DNA of 64,000 nucleotides, from positions 11,805,213 through 11,869,212 of the forward strand of contig NC_092574.1 in assembly GCF_037975245.1 (NCBI RefSeq), in the 5' to 3' direction. Positions 42,501 to 54,023 of the stretch are shown in pieces. Source of the stretch: Apostichopus japonicus. Taxonomy: Eukaryota > Echinodermata > Holothuroidea > Aspidochirotida > Stichopodidae. Each line of letters starts with the position of its first letter. Position 1 is the first letter of the stretch. The position numbers were made by a program, and so were the translations under genes. The notes beneath the pieces were generated by a model. The model did no database searches. It was not told where the DNA came from and was given only the letters and a program-made list of their open reading frames with translations.

Positions 42501-45500
42501 AATGATTCAAGATGCAAAGTTTTGATGCAAAACTGTTTCGGTATATACTGTACAACACTGAATCATACTCCCCGCTTATGACCCTGAAGTTGAAATATGA
42601 TCCATCCCATTCAATACATACCAAAATGTCCACAGTAACATCCACATAATGTCCATCTATGAAACTAGTACAACAAAGAAAAATCTATAGACCTAATACT
42701 GGTTACCAGACCAAATACTCATAACATCAATTCTAGCTTTGTTAGACCACAAATGATTCAAGATGCAAGTTTTGGTGCAAAACTGTTTCCGGTATATTCT
42801 GTACAACACTGTATCATACTCCCCACTATTGACCCTCAAGTTGAAATATGATCCATCCCATTCAAAACATACCAAAATGTCCACAGTAACGTCCACGTAA
42901 TGTCCATCTATGAAACTAGTACAACAAAGAAAATTCTATAGACCTAATACTGGTTACCAGACCAAATACTCATAACATCAATTCTAGCTTTGTTAGACCA
43001 CAAATGATTCAAGATGCAAAGTTTTGGTGCAAAACTGTTTTGGTATACTGTATATACTGTACAACACTGTATCATACTCCCCACTATTGACCCTCAAGTT
43101 GAAATATGATCCATCCCATTCAAAACATATCAAAATGTCCACAGTAAGGTCCACATAATGTCCATCTATGAAACTCGTACAACAAAGAAAACTCTATAGA
43201 CCTAATACTGGTTACCAGACCAAATACTCATTCAATGTCAATGTTGAATAGCATTGTAGATGATTCTGTATCCCCCCCACACACACACAATTGACTTCCG
43301 ATAGTATATTGAACAACACCTGGCCGTTGGTGGTCATCAGTCAATGGTTTATTTGAAGCCATGTTGTGCTCTTCAGGCATGCAGGGATTATAAGTTGCAA
43401 CTACCATCTTTCAACAAAATAAATTTGTAAGCATTGGAAGGTTTCCAGTAAAGGTCCCCATTGGAGCCCATGCATGTTTATTATGTATAAATACAGGGTT
43501 TCCCCCACACTATGTCCCGTACGTCACATTTTGTCCCGTACGTCACATTTTTAATTTTGATAATTAGATTTGCTGTGAATATTTTTTTCAATTTTTTTGG
43601 GATGGATTTTGTTGAACAATGTTCTTAATTAGATCTTTACAGAATATCACCAAAAAAAAATTGTTCGTCCATATCAAAACTTGAAAAAAAGTGCTGAAAA
43701 TTGTGACGTATGGGACATCAGTATTTGGACACTAGCTAATTAGCATATTTAATTGATGAAGCCCTAAACATATGTCAAAATTATTGGAAGGAATGTTGTA
43801 TCATGTCCCACATAACTTATATTCAATAAGTTCATATTGCTGGCAGGGAAATAGTATTCCAAATGTCCCGTACGTCACACTGCAATTTGAATTTATGCAA
43901 ATTAGTCGGCTGTAATTGTTCGAATAGGCAAAACAATTAAAAAAAATTATGAAAATCTGAAACTTCAATAATTCAGCTTTAACATGACACCAAATTTAGG
44001 GTGCTTCAGTAAAGTTTGAAATTTGGCTTCTAGGGATACAATAGCTTGGACCTGCCCTACAGTGCCTATTCGTGATGAAAGCTTTCAAATATTAAATTAC
44101 ATTGAACATTTCCCTTACATTATGTTACTGAAGCAATGAAACATGTTAATGTGTTGTTTGTGTTTTTGGTGGAAGGCGAGGCTTATCTAGGTGCTTGTAC
44201 ACTGATTGTGCAGTACCTACTGTAGCTGCCTACCTTAGTAGACCTGCAGTAGATTCTAGTACAGTGCCTATTAGTGATGAAAGCTTTCAAATATTAAATT
44301 ACATTGAACATTTCCCTTACATCTACAGTATAGTTTCTGTAGTATGTTACTGAAGCAATGAAACATGTTCATGTGTTTTTTGTGGCCTTTGATTATATAT
44401 TGTACATAGTGTTTGTTACTGGAGCCATGAAACATGTTTCTTGTGGCCTTTGGTAATATATATGCGAATAATATAGTGTTTGTTACTGGAGCAATGAAAC
44501 ATGTTATAAGTTTCTTGTGGCCTTTGGTAATATTTTGTATGGGAATAATATAGTGTTCAAGTTGTTGTTCCGCAGCTATGTAGGCTCTGAAATTTGTCTC
44601 AGTTTAATTACTTGATCGGTTCTTGTATTACACATGTATATCCACACTTACATAGCAACTTGATCGACTGGCATCTTTGCGATGCAGTACTGGTCCGATA
44701 CATTTTCCTTGTATACTTTGTCCACACAGTGTGCCTGTTAAATACTGTTTATTCTCATTTTCTCTTTAGATCTGGCACCAAAGTCTCTTAACAACACGTT
44801 GTTGTTCATGTCACCTTTAAGAAAAGTATCATCTACTGAGTCTCTCGTAAGTGAAGCATACATCAAATAATGCATTGTCACACAACTTTGGATGTTTTTC
44901 TTAATGAATTTGTTTAACACAGCCAGGTTCTCTACTTACTCTATCAGGAGAGGCATGAAAGCTCTTCCCAAAATAGCAAAGTAGTTTCTTATAGAAAAGT
45001 AGTTTCTTTCTGCTTATTTAAGTGTAATTATTTACCCTCATTTTAGTTCAATAGCCGTTTCTGATGTGCCCATCGATGTGGAGTGGCATGATAAAAGAAG
45101 CACAAGTCCTATCTAGATATCTTTATCATCTTATATATGAACTAATATATATAAAAAATAAATTACTGCTGATAACTTACTATTAATGTCAGTTTAGAGG
45201 TGACAGAACTTTGGCAATGGGAGGGGGGAGGAGAAGGATCATGTGTGTCTTACTTTCTATGCCACTCCATGGTCTGACTGACATTCTAGTTTTTAAAAAG
45301 TGAGCAGTAGAGATAAATGAGAATTGTGATTATTACTGACAATTGATGTCAGAGCTGATGTAAGACTGCTGTTGTTGAAATGTCTGGATTTTGGAACATG
45401 CATCTTCATTTGCTCCACAGCCTCCATCTGGAAGTACACAAACAAAGAGGAGAGTTTCTCGCAGTCAATATGACAGAAGACTCAAGGAACTGGAATCAGA

Positions 45501-46863
45501 GGTTAGAAGAAAACTTGTCAAATAAGTTTGTTACCTGGTGGTAAAATGTATTTCAGAATTCAATTAACATCTAGAACAAAGTGAACAAGTTTGCAAAGTT
45601 CCTTTGTTGTTAATATTTCCAACACATTCACTTTAGATTGATTTTGTCCATTTCTGCAGAAATTTGATAACATTTAGTGGGTAACTTCCTACTTCTAGTA
45701 CTACGGAAAATCATAAAACCAAGTTCTCCGTCTATATATACTCCAAACTTATTGCAGTACAGGTTTTAAATCATAGATATACATGTGGCAAAATGTTTAG
45801 TATTCTCTACATTTTCAATCTTAATCATTTATCTCTGATGACCATGATTCAATTGTTGTGGTATATTTGAAGAGCTAGATCTTTGTGGATTATGTTACGT
45901 AAACAACATGATCTTGGTGTACACTTTATTTTCCTTGCTTTGAAAAGTACAAAGATTGGTCAAATACCAGGCTTACTTGGATCGTCAACGGCAGCAAGAG
46001 AAAGATGAAGTTACAAGACTGGAGGGTAATCTTCAGAGAACACTAAAAGAAAAGACTGAAATACACGCAACTCTGGCCAAAACCGAGAAACAACTGCTTG
46101 ACACTACCAAAGCAAGAGACACCCTGAAAGCTAAGGTAACAGATTATACCTTTAGCGATAGAAACTAACATCTATAGTCTAGAATCTAGACTATAGATGT
46201 ATCAATACTTCTAGACTCCTACATGTTAGGCATTTGTTCATTTAAAAATGCAGAAAGGTAGATAATCCGAAAACTGTAATAGCTAGAGAAACATTTCTTG
46301 CACTTGGAATGTTCCTGTTTTTGTTGGAACTAAGCATTTCCAGACTAAACTTTTTGCTTCATCTCATCCTTTAAAAGTGATCTTGTAAGTTAACTTTTGC
46401 AATTACAACTTCCTTTACTTTACGATGTACAGAATGTGTGCTTGGTATACAGCGCCTACTGAAAAGTGGCCTATATTTATTACACAAAACTGTTCAGGCT
46501 GTGACATTCGGCTGTAACTAATGCAATATGCCCCCTTTAACTGTTTGGCTTTAGAGAATTTACAATTACACTGAACATGAAGAAAACAACCTGTGTAACA
46601 ACTCATGTAGACTAATTCCAACTTTCCAAGTGAAGATTGAAGATTAGTAACCATGAGTTCACTGAATGATACAAATCCATCTCTTTCTTTTACAGCTGGA
46701 AGGAATAGAAATATCTCAGAAGCGACATGACGGCCAGCAAAACAAAGAAATGCACCTACTGCAGGACCAGCTGCAGAGTAAAACTGAGGTCAGTTATAAA
46801 CCCTAATAAATAATGTCTGTTTTAACATCCTTTCCTAACATGCTACTTTCTGACATGCTGGGT

Positions 46864-46927
<64 letters not shown>

Positions 46928-47291
46928 GTGTGTGTGACCCATTTTGCAGTTTTTGGACTCATCAGGCAAAGGTAGGAATCTGACCTCAGACCTTTGTGTC
47001 ACAGACTGGACCACAGTGAGTGTACTGGTGTGTGAATGCGTATGAACTGGCTTCCTATCAACAAGATTAGTACAGTCAGTTTCTGAAGTAAATAGAGCAT
47101 TTGTACCAATATTCTGAGATGATACACTAAGGTTCATTGACTTTGGATATACTTTAACATATTTCTAATACTTTTCTAGGAGCTACAGAGACTGGAAACG
47201 CAGATGGGCTGTAAAGTGAAATCTCTGGAAGTAGACATTATCTCTTTGAAGTCGCAGATTCAGTCGTTGGAGGAAGACAGAACGGTTTTGG
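39534..47291 (+). CDS. HMMR: Hyaluronan-mediated motility receptor (HMMR/RHAMM), N-terminal 7 exons, 3' part missing
   Basis: Exons 39534-39573, 41220-41315, 44770-44846, 45421-45501, 45971-46135, 46696-46788 and 47180-47291 join in frame into about 221 residues. The start MSFPKAKRFLEV and the second exon's P.PDQYNV echo the conserved MSFPKAPLKRF..P.PGAYDV start of HMMR. Exons 5-7 form a heptad-rich coiled coil (LEGNLQRTLKEKTEIHATL). HMMR binds microtubules and spindle poles and works with mitotic kinases. In exon 5 the acceptor CCAG at 45967-45970 was chosen because the upstream AG gives a stop. The last exon ends in phase 1 at GTAATT. The remaining coiled coil and C-terminal basic region were not found on the plus strand of this window. 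Confidence 0.8.
40190..40287 (+). mobile_element. SINE 3' end fragment
   Basis: TGTAAAGCGCCTTAGA, then AAGGCGCTATAGAAAT, then an (AAAT)n tail. This is the stem-like 3' end shared by many SINE/LINE pairs. No tRNA-like head is attached. Confidence 0.6.
40297..40555. mobile_element. MITE with about 22-bp inverted ends
   Basis: The left end is GTGGCTATTCTTACGACTAG. The right end read in reverse is GTGGCTATTCTTGCGACTAG. Further inverted TATTCTTACGAC blocks lie inside, plus ACCCTAA repeats. The target duplication is not clear. It lies in HMMR intron 1. Confidence 0.7.
40715..41135 (+). repeat. Dispersed repeat, copy A
   Basis: Shares blocks with 49240-49690 in the same orientation: CCATGGCGGAAAGG, CAGGAATGTAT, TGAATTGTAGTTAAGACAA-like and GATTGTAGG. 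It is a diverged interspersed repeat of unknown class in HMMR intron 1. Confidence 0.65.
41553..44057. mobile_element. 2.5-kb DNA transposon with 18-bp inverted ends and TACA duplication
   Basis: Perfect terminal inverted repeats GGGCAGGTCCAAGCTATT (41553-41570 and 44057-44040). TACA flanks at 41549-41552 and 44058-44061. The unoccupied copy of the same locus at 44270-44273 has a single TACA, which confirms the borders. The interior has GTGACGTACGGGACA motifs near both ends and four 251-bp tandem repeats. No transposase frame was recognised, so it is non-autonomous. Superfamily unknown. Confidence 0.88.
42211..43221. repeat. Four tandem 251-bp repeats
   Basis: Units start at AAATACTCAT (42211, 42462, 42713, 42964). 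Spacing is 251 bp, and 258 bp for the last. Each contains CATCAATTYTAGCTTTG, GATGCAAAGTTTTG and AATGTCCACAGTAA. The short minus-strand frames MDVTVDILVC.. repeat with the unit and are not evidence of a gene. Confidence 0.95.
46868..46924. repeat. (TA)n microsatellite
   Basis: About 28 TA units in an HMMR intron. Confidence 0.95.
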
Positions 47292-47448
47292 GTAATTGAT
47301 TTCTTTTTGTCTCACATTAAAGGACCTGTACTGTACTTGAACCTCAAGTTTTACCTTCATGGAAGTGATTTCAGGAAACATTGCGACCTTTACAATCTTT
47401 GCAGGTCCCGAGTTGTATGCCTTGGGCACTGTGCCATGTAGATGAAAA

Positions 47449-47450
47449 AC

Positions 47451-47482
<32 letters not shown>

Positions 47483-47515
47483 GCACACACACACACATAC
47501 ACACACACACACACA
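47449..47515. repeat. (CA)n microsatellite
   Basis: CACACA run with scattered CG and TA, 160 bp after the last HMMR exon. Confidence 0.95.
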
Positions 47516-47989
47516 GAGCCCCAGGTAACCGTAGTGACCAGAAAATACCGGAAACTGTATCAACAATATCTATTCAGGCAGACGAACTCCTTTCGCATAT
47601 AAAATGGATACATCAAAATGTTTATTGGCAGCAAGTAGAGTCAGACTGATGAAACAGATCATCCAAAATTAGGAAGAAAAAGACAGACCAATACCATAAC
47701 GGCTTCACTGTTGCTTGTTTGTTTTATAATCCATCTTGTAAACTTGAAGGAAGTCGAATTGATCCTTAAAGTACGTTCACGCTGTCAGGGTCTCAATAGG
47801 GATATGTTTTTTTTTCCGGGTTCAAGCACTTTGAGCAGTCTGGGACTTATGTTGACTAACGTGATTTCAATCACTCTTTTTACGCCTGACGAAGGACCAG
47901 GGTGTCCGAAAATTTGTGTAGCGTGTAACTATTTCTATTCTATTCTAAATATTATATTGGATTTAAAGGCATTACATGTTATCCTCTTC

Positions 47990-47992
<3 letters not shown>

Positions 47993-48066
<74 letters not shown>
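47993..48066. repeat. (TA)n microsatellite
   Basis: About 36 TA units directly beside the last SUMO exon seen, in the interval where both HMMR and SUMO are cut short. Confidence 0.95.
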
Positions 48067-48069
<3 letters not shown>

Positions 48070-48101
48070 TAGGTAGACTAAAAACGATCCTGCTTTCATA
48101 C

Positions 48102-50184
48102 CTGCTTATCACAGTATGCTTTCTTCAGCTTCCTCAAGGGTGTTGACCTTTTGATTTTAAATTGAACGGTTGAACCTTCCTGCAAGAAAAAATATATAAG
48201 ATGGTGTTGGTAAACTAATTATCTCTCACAACATCCACTCGTACACAGGAAATTCTACTGTTTAGTATACATTAGTGATGGGAACGAGTACCAGGGGACC
48301 GACCGAAAAGAAATTACTAACCAGTACACAGTAGTACATAGTGCAAGTATGATATCGTGGAGTCGTACTTTAAAGGTACCAAAACTGTCTTGTAAGAAAT
48401 TGTAAATTGTCTTGCATCAAATTGCTTAATTTGAGCAATTAAATACAAGTATATCCCCACAAATGCTTCAAGGAATTCAATCACTCAAATCCCATTTTCA
48501 CGAGTGCTGTGGTTGATGTCATTACCTCATGATGTCAGCTTTGCATAAGTTGTATTAGATATAGCTAAATAATAACTAAAATGAGTCAAACGTTGGAATG
48601 ATCAGCAGGCAAATGGTTTGACAAGCTACAGTAAATGATGTTATGTTATTACATGTCTTTAATACAAAGAAAGATTGATACTCACAGAACCAATTACCCT
48701 CAGGGTGATGTGTTCTGATTCATCTTTCACATCCTACAGACAAAAAAAAACAAATTGGAGAAAGTAACATTTTTGACAAAAAAGTCAGAAAAAATTATAT
48801 ACGCAGGTTATATGTACGCCTAGCTCACGTATGATAAATTGCAGTGCGGTATGAGTCCGGGAACTATTGGTTCACAAAATATACTGTCATACCAGAACTT
48901 AAATTCATCACAGGGCAATGCTTAGGGCGATACAAATACAAAAAATGATATGACCGAAAGGACTGAACCCCATTTTCCACTAAACAATTCCATTTAAAGT
49001 TGAAGGGTTGGGCGTTATTTGTTATGTCAGTTCTGTGTGCCGTGTACCAGTGTCTTTCCATAAGAATCCAAAGATCATTAAAGGGCTCGAGTAGTGAGAG
49101 ATGGTTAAGGAACTAGTCTGTAGAATACTTTACATTAAGTACCTTAGAAGGAGAGAAAACACTTCATGTCAGATACAAAAAAAAAGGAAGAAAAAAAAAA
49201 GAAAACATTAGTATTACTCTAAAACGGAGAGACAATACTCCATTACTCTTTCGGCCATGGCGGAAAGGTACATTTAAGGTATGGATTTGACCTTGGTGTA
49301 CAGGAATGTATCAGGGAAGCTTTCTCTGATAAGGAAAGTATACACTGCTTCAAATGTGAAGGTTCGCTGGATAGCCTGAATTGTAGTTAAGACAATATTG
49401 GGGAGTTGATGCACTGTACATGATGATTGAATAGTTTGAATTGTAAGTTCATAAGTGTTGATACATGATTGTCTTCAAATATATAATAGTTAGTTGAATA
49501 AATCGAATTAAATAAGGCTGATAGTTTATTAAAAAGTACGATTCTGATTGTAGGTTTAAATGACTGATTTTGTGGATTTTTCGGGGCTTGGTATAGTTCA
49601 TATACAAATTAATGGCTGAATGGCACATTTTCTATGGCGAAAATAGCACATTTTCTATGGCGGAAAGTACCGATGGAGGAATGACACGTCCCCCGCCTAT
49701 AGTAGTACAGGCAAAACAGTTGTAAATTGCTCAATCATTGATGTTATGTGCCTACTTTCGTGAATTCATTTAGGCCTACGTTACTATGTCTGTGTCTAGA
49801 TAATAACCTTGCGTTTGGAGAAAATTCATTTCAGTTCAACTTATATTTCCGAAAGGCATGGAATCGAGGTTATTGTTCTGGAAATGCTTATTTCGATTCG
49901 CGAATTTCGGATCGCTGCTGTGTGCATGTTGTAACGCTAGGCCCGTGTTCCTACCGTTGGGCATGTTCGAGCCCAACGGCCGGTTATAGACTTCCTAGCC
50001 TAGGCCTATATCATTGTGACTAATCGGTTAGGCCTAGCCTAACTTTTGTTAGCTTTGTTTACAAGGAACAAAAAAATATTGTTCTCGATGTTTGGTGCAG
50101 GAGTTAGACTCATATATCACATTGGGTGGTGAACTCCTCAACAGCACATGCATGGTGATACATTACCTTTTTCTGCTCAGACAT
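48102..50184 (-). CDS. SUMO (small ubiquitin-like modifier), first 3 exons, 3' part missing
   Basis: Exons on the minus strand: 50184-50167 (MSEQKK), 48733-48686 ([16 protein letters not shown]) and 48179-48102 ([20 protein letters not shown], then AYCDKQ, donor GTATGA). All joins are phase 0. The frame reproduces the start of SUMO-2/3-type proteins: acidic leader, I.L.VIG beta strand, then VQFKIKR.TPL.KL..AYC. SUMO is conjugated to lysines of nuclear proteins through its C-terminal GG. The last exon or exons (second half of the beta-grasp fold and the GG end) were not found to the left, where the HMMR gene runs in the opposite direction. This is therefore a truncated gene, a rearrangement, or an assembly join. 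It has introns, so it is not a processed copy. Confidence 0.85.
49240..49690 (+). repeat. Dispersed repeat, copy B
   Basis: Diverged relative of 40715-41135 (CCATGGCGGAAAGG, CAGGAATGTAT, GATTGTAGG). It lies in SUMO intron 1. Confidence 0.6.
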
Positions 50185-50204
50185 TTTGACAGGATAGATG
50201 AAAT

Positions 50205-50400
50205 AAACGCCGGTGTAGCAGTACAAACTGTCGCAAATATTCCATATTCAGTATAAACTGTCCCAGTCCCACTGGGACAGTTTATACTGAATTTACCAGT
50301 ACATTTAGTCTCCCGGACCTTTTGTACAAGGCCAGTTGGTACAGACTGTCTCCCAGGACAGTTTATGCTATGATGAAACGAGGGGGGACATTATTTGTTG
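50205..50400. mobile_element. Small hairpin-bearing element upstream of SUMO
   Basis: Begins CGCCGGTGTAGCAGTACAAA and contains a perfect 21-bp inverted repeat with a 3-nt loop (50247-50267 and 50271-50291). More AACTGTC/GACAGTT motifs follow. A related element lies in opposite orientation at 56300-56500. Element borders are approximate. Confidence 0.6.
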
Positions 50401-50486
50401 GTCGCATATTTGGTTGTAAATTGTGTCCCCCTGAACACTACGTCCGCATTAGCATGTACGTTCGAGTAGCAAAAATTTAATTAGTA

Positions 50487-53400
50487 ATGGACTATGGCAG
50501 TATCCGTATTTTTAGCAAACTGTCGTATTTCGGCTTCCGTATATTTAGCAGTAAAGTCGTGCGACAACTAAAAATGGAAAAGCTAACAGAAAACGTGAGA
50601 CAAATTGCAGATATTCTAAGAGATGAGAGCTATCCAAGTGGGTTTACAAGAATAAAACAGAGAAGGATCTTACGGAGACAAAGTCAGTCTTTCAGACTGG
50701 CTGAAAATGGAACTCTTGCATACCGAAAATAAAGGAAAGTTTTGCTATCTAGGGCTTCTCAACTCGCCCAAATCGAGGCAGCTCATACTGACTAGTGACA
50801 TCTATAAGGTAATGTCTGTAACTTACAGTATAGGATACACGATATGGTATTGGTTGTTAAATGGCGAACGGCCATTCCACAGTTAAACTATAACCAGGCC
50901 TCTAGGACTGATTGGTGCACAAATCATGATATTCTTTTACCACGTTTGGTTAGTTGTAAAAACTCATTCGCAAAAGTCAAGCAATTGCTTATGCAACATT
51001 ATAATCAGTTGTATGCTTGAGCAAAGTTGTAAGTGCATGAACAAAGTTGTTAGGGCCCATTTCTTTTCGTTTTGTTTACCCAATTGTCTTAACAAATTTT
51101 TGTGAAAATTATTATAAATTTCTACCTTTTATCGCCCTGCCTATCATAAAAGATAACAACAGATCACTAACGCTTACAGAGCTAGTCTGGTTTGCATGCA
51201 TGGGACACTATAAAATGCTATTATTGGACTATAGCATATAGCCTAGCCTACTTCTAGAGGAAAGTGGCACTAATACTGTACATAACAAATTCACGTTCAT
51301 TAATTTTGGTTGGTAAGAACAGATATTGAAGGCCTGATAGTACTTTTTTAGGTGTGGCATATTCTCTACATGCCAAGCCTCACTGCAGAAGAAAACTCCT
51401 TAAATATCTATAGACCCAAATAGTGGCCATGCAATATGTACAATAATGGGAATATTCCATTTCAAACATCGATATAGAGTTGTAATTCAATTTTAAGGCA
51501 CTTCAGCTAGAACTACCAATCCTGCAGCCCATATATTTGTGTGTGTGTGTGTGTGTGTGTTTTTTTTTTTTTGGGGGGGGGTGGGCAAAAAAACATGATA
51601 TCTCCTTGATCATGAATTTTCTTATCTCTTTGAAGGTGTTCATCTTTGCATAGATAAACCAGACAACAGACTATGTCTAGATTCTATTGGAAAACTATCA
51701 ACGTTGATGTAACAAGTTATGTTCAACAGGATGTCAAAGCGTCATTGTCCTGTAGACCTACGAACAAGTCTCCATAGCATTCCTGTAACTGGATTATGGA
51801 AACAGGTAAATTCTCAATCTGTTTTAATTGCACAAGATGTCCGCAGTATGCAGTGAAGGTTTGGTATAGTTAATGTCACTCTTTCTGGACAAATTCAACA
51901 TTTACAAGTTTAAAGGTAGTCTGTATTGGCCCTAAATTTTGGCCACTTTAATTGCTAAAAGTTTTCAAAAAGTACTTTCCAAGGGGTAATAACTCTTTAA
52001 ATTGTGCTCAGACATTCTAAATGATGACACGAGATATTGAATGTCCCAGTGAGGTAAATTTCCTCCAGGGAAATAAACATACTTAAAGAATTTTGTCCAT
52101 AGTGAAAATTTGGCATATTTAAGGCCTATACAGCATACCTTTAAGCCACACTCTGGCCTAACTGCAGAGCAACCATCAATATAGGAATATAACTGTAAGT
52201 TGCAAAAAGTGGCGTATCATTTTTCTGGTTTAGTGGTTGAAGAGATTGTAAATGGTACAGTATGGTGTAAGTTACATTTTCATGTTTGCAAGGTAAAAAT
52301 AATTGGCCTAAATCCACCAACACCCTGTTTCGATCAGATATCCCACTGTTTTTATCTAGATCTCTGTACAGAATGAAGCAATGGAATAGAACAACAGTCA
52401 AGGCAAAGCCTGCAACTTGTAATTGTTTTTGAAATTAGCACCTAAATGCTGTCTTCTTTCTTAACAGGTTGGTGTAGATCTTATTGGTCCTCTACCAGTG
52501 ACAGCTGCCAAGCAACTGTACATCATAACACTGTCTGACTTCTATTCAAAGTGGCCTGAGACTAAGGCAGTGCCTGAAAAGACTGCAGCATCGACTTCTT
52601 ATTGCATTACTGATGTGATGATGAGGTAAGCATGTCTTAAAAAGTGAATAATTTTCTGTAGTTAGTTCCAATATGAATGGCATCATATCTGTTATTTGTA
52701 CCATGCAAATAACTTGTAGTGCATGGCAGAATGCTGTGTTTGAGTATAAATTATTTCCCAATAGGTATTAAGCATACAGAAAGATCACGAAGGTAGGTGA
52801 GAACAGAGAAAGTGTACTGTAAATCTTTGCAGGTTAAGTCCCCATTAACAAGTTTATATGTACATAGTTTTTGTTCCTATATTTACTTGCAAAGTTTCCA
52901 CCTCTGGTTCTTAAGTAGCATATAGCCTGACAATTGTCGTCATTTGATTACATCCCCAAAAAGTGATTTTGGCTGGACATGTTTCACTGCAGCAGACACA
53001 GTTTATTTGTTCAAACAAATGATGAGTAAATAATTAAGACCACATTCCACAGCTAGACACCACCTATTGTGTGTTGTTTTTCAAAAAGGTGTTGGACAGT
53101 TTGATATTGTAACCACAGGGAACTTTTCTGTTTAGAAAGTGTGAACTTATTACCACTTGGCTGTTTTGACAGGAATTTCGACAAGATAAGAGAGATAATG
53201 TATCAACTGAGTTTTGGTACCATTTCTCTGTTAGGTCCGTTGTGGAAAATTGCTAAATGTGTTTGTGTGTGTGGTGGGGGATATTTCCTGAAACCTGGGA
53301 GAGGGACCCCTTTTTCTTTGGCAAAATAAGGCAATGTTTAGGTCTCTTGATGCAAAATGATGTATAATAGTACATTTTACTATAATAATGGTAAGCTAGC

Positions 53401-54023
53401 ATTATTTGTTTTTGCATTTGGGTCATACAGAGGGTGTTTTGAACCCCCCATGGATCCTGATTCAGGACAATTAATGTTTGATCGGCATTAAACAGTCATA
53501 CCATGCACACATACATCAATAGAGCACCAAAAGGCATCAAATTTCTGTTGTATCCTAGCTTACTCTAATTTGATAAATTTCTGATATTAAATTTAATTAA
53601 TATGCCCCAAAGTTGTATTGGCTCATGTGGTTAAAACTTTTCAGGTTTGGTAGTGAACTGTACAATATAGCGCCAAAATTATGACATGCAATCTCCAATT
53701 AATAAAATGGAGCCAGTAATCCCATAAACATGTAGGTGTCACAATAAAAGATCATCCAATTAACTCAATGCCTAAGCATAGTTCAGTTGTACACTATACA
53801 GTCTACACTTAACCAACATGGTGAATGTTAATTATCTTTGTAGTGGAGCTTACACATAACTTTTCAAGATGATAATTTATTTTATATATGACTTACAGTG
53901 TGGTATTCACTACTCATAATATTGCTTTCAACTTTTATTTTGCACAGATTTGGTTGTATTGATATCTCATCCCTGACCACCAATGGAGGGAGTATGCATG
54001 AGGTTAACAGAAGACATGTCTAG
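50487..54023 (+). pseudogene. KRBA2-like, gypsy-integrase-derived gene, decayed
   Basis: Four exon remnants are visible. 50487-50809 has the N-terminal LRDESYPSGFTRIKQRRILR motif typical of this family, then an in-frame TAA at 50730. 51663-51805 keeps RFYWK..NVDVTSYV of the H2C2 zinc-finger region but its zinc ligands are lost and a frame change follows before TGLWKQ. 52468-52625 is the integrase core start, VGVDLIGPLPV and LSDFYSKWPE. 53948-54023 has RFGCIDISSL, where the expected second catalytic Asp is not conserved, then TAG. Splice sites GTAAAT/CAG and GTAAGC/CAG persist, so this was a spliced host-type gene rather than a fresh retroelement. The C-terminal half of the integrase is absent. 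Confidence 0.75.
51537..51580. repeat. (GT)n and homopolymer tract
   Basis: GT run followed by poly-T and poly-G inside the integrase pseudogene's intron. Confidence 0.9.

Larger units (their letters stand above)
41435..44560. repeat. Tandem duplication inside HMMR intron 2, first copy interrupted by an element
   Basis: The block GGTGGAAGGCGAGGCTT..GCAGTACCTACTGTAGCTGC..GATTCTAG followed by AGTGCCTATT.GTGATGAAAG occurs twice. One copy is split (41435-41552 plus 44058-44165). The other is continuous (44168-44400). Shorter repeats of GTTACTGGAGC.ATGAAACATG follow at 44409-44560. Confidence 0.85.

Noticed and set aside
42209..42896. Three similar minus-strand frames MDVTVDILVCFEWDG..
   Set aside because: Copies of the 251-bp tandem repeat inside a non-autonomous element; no splice or domain evidence.
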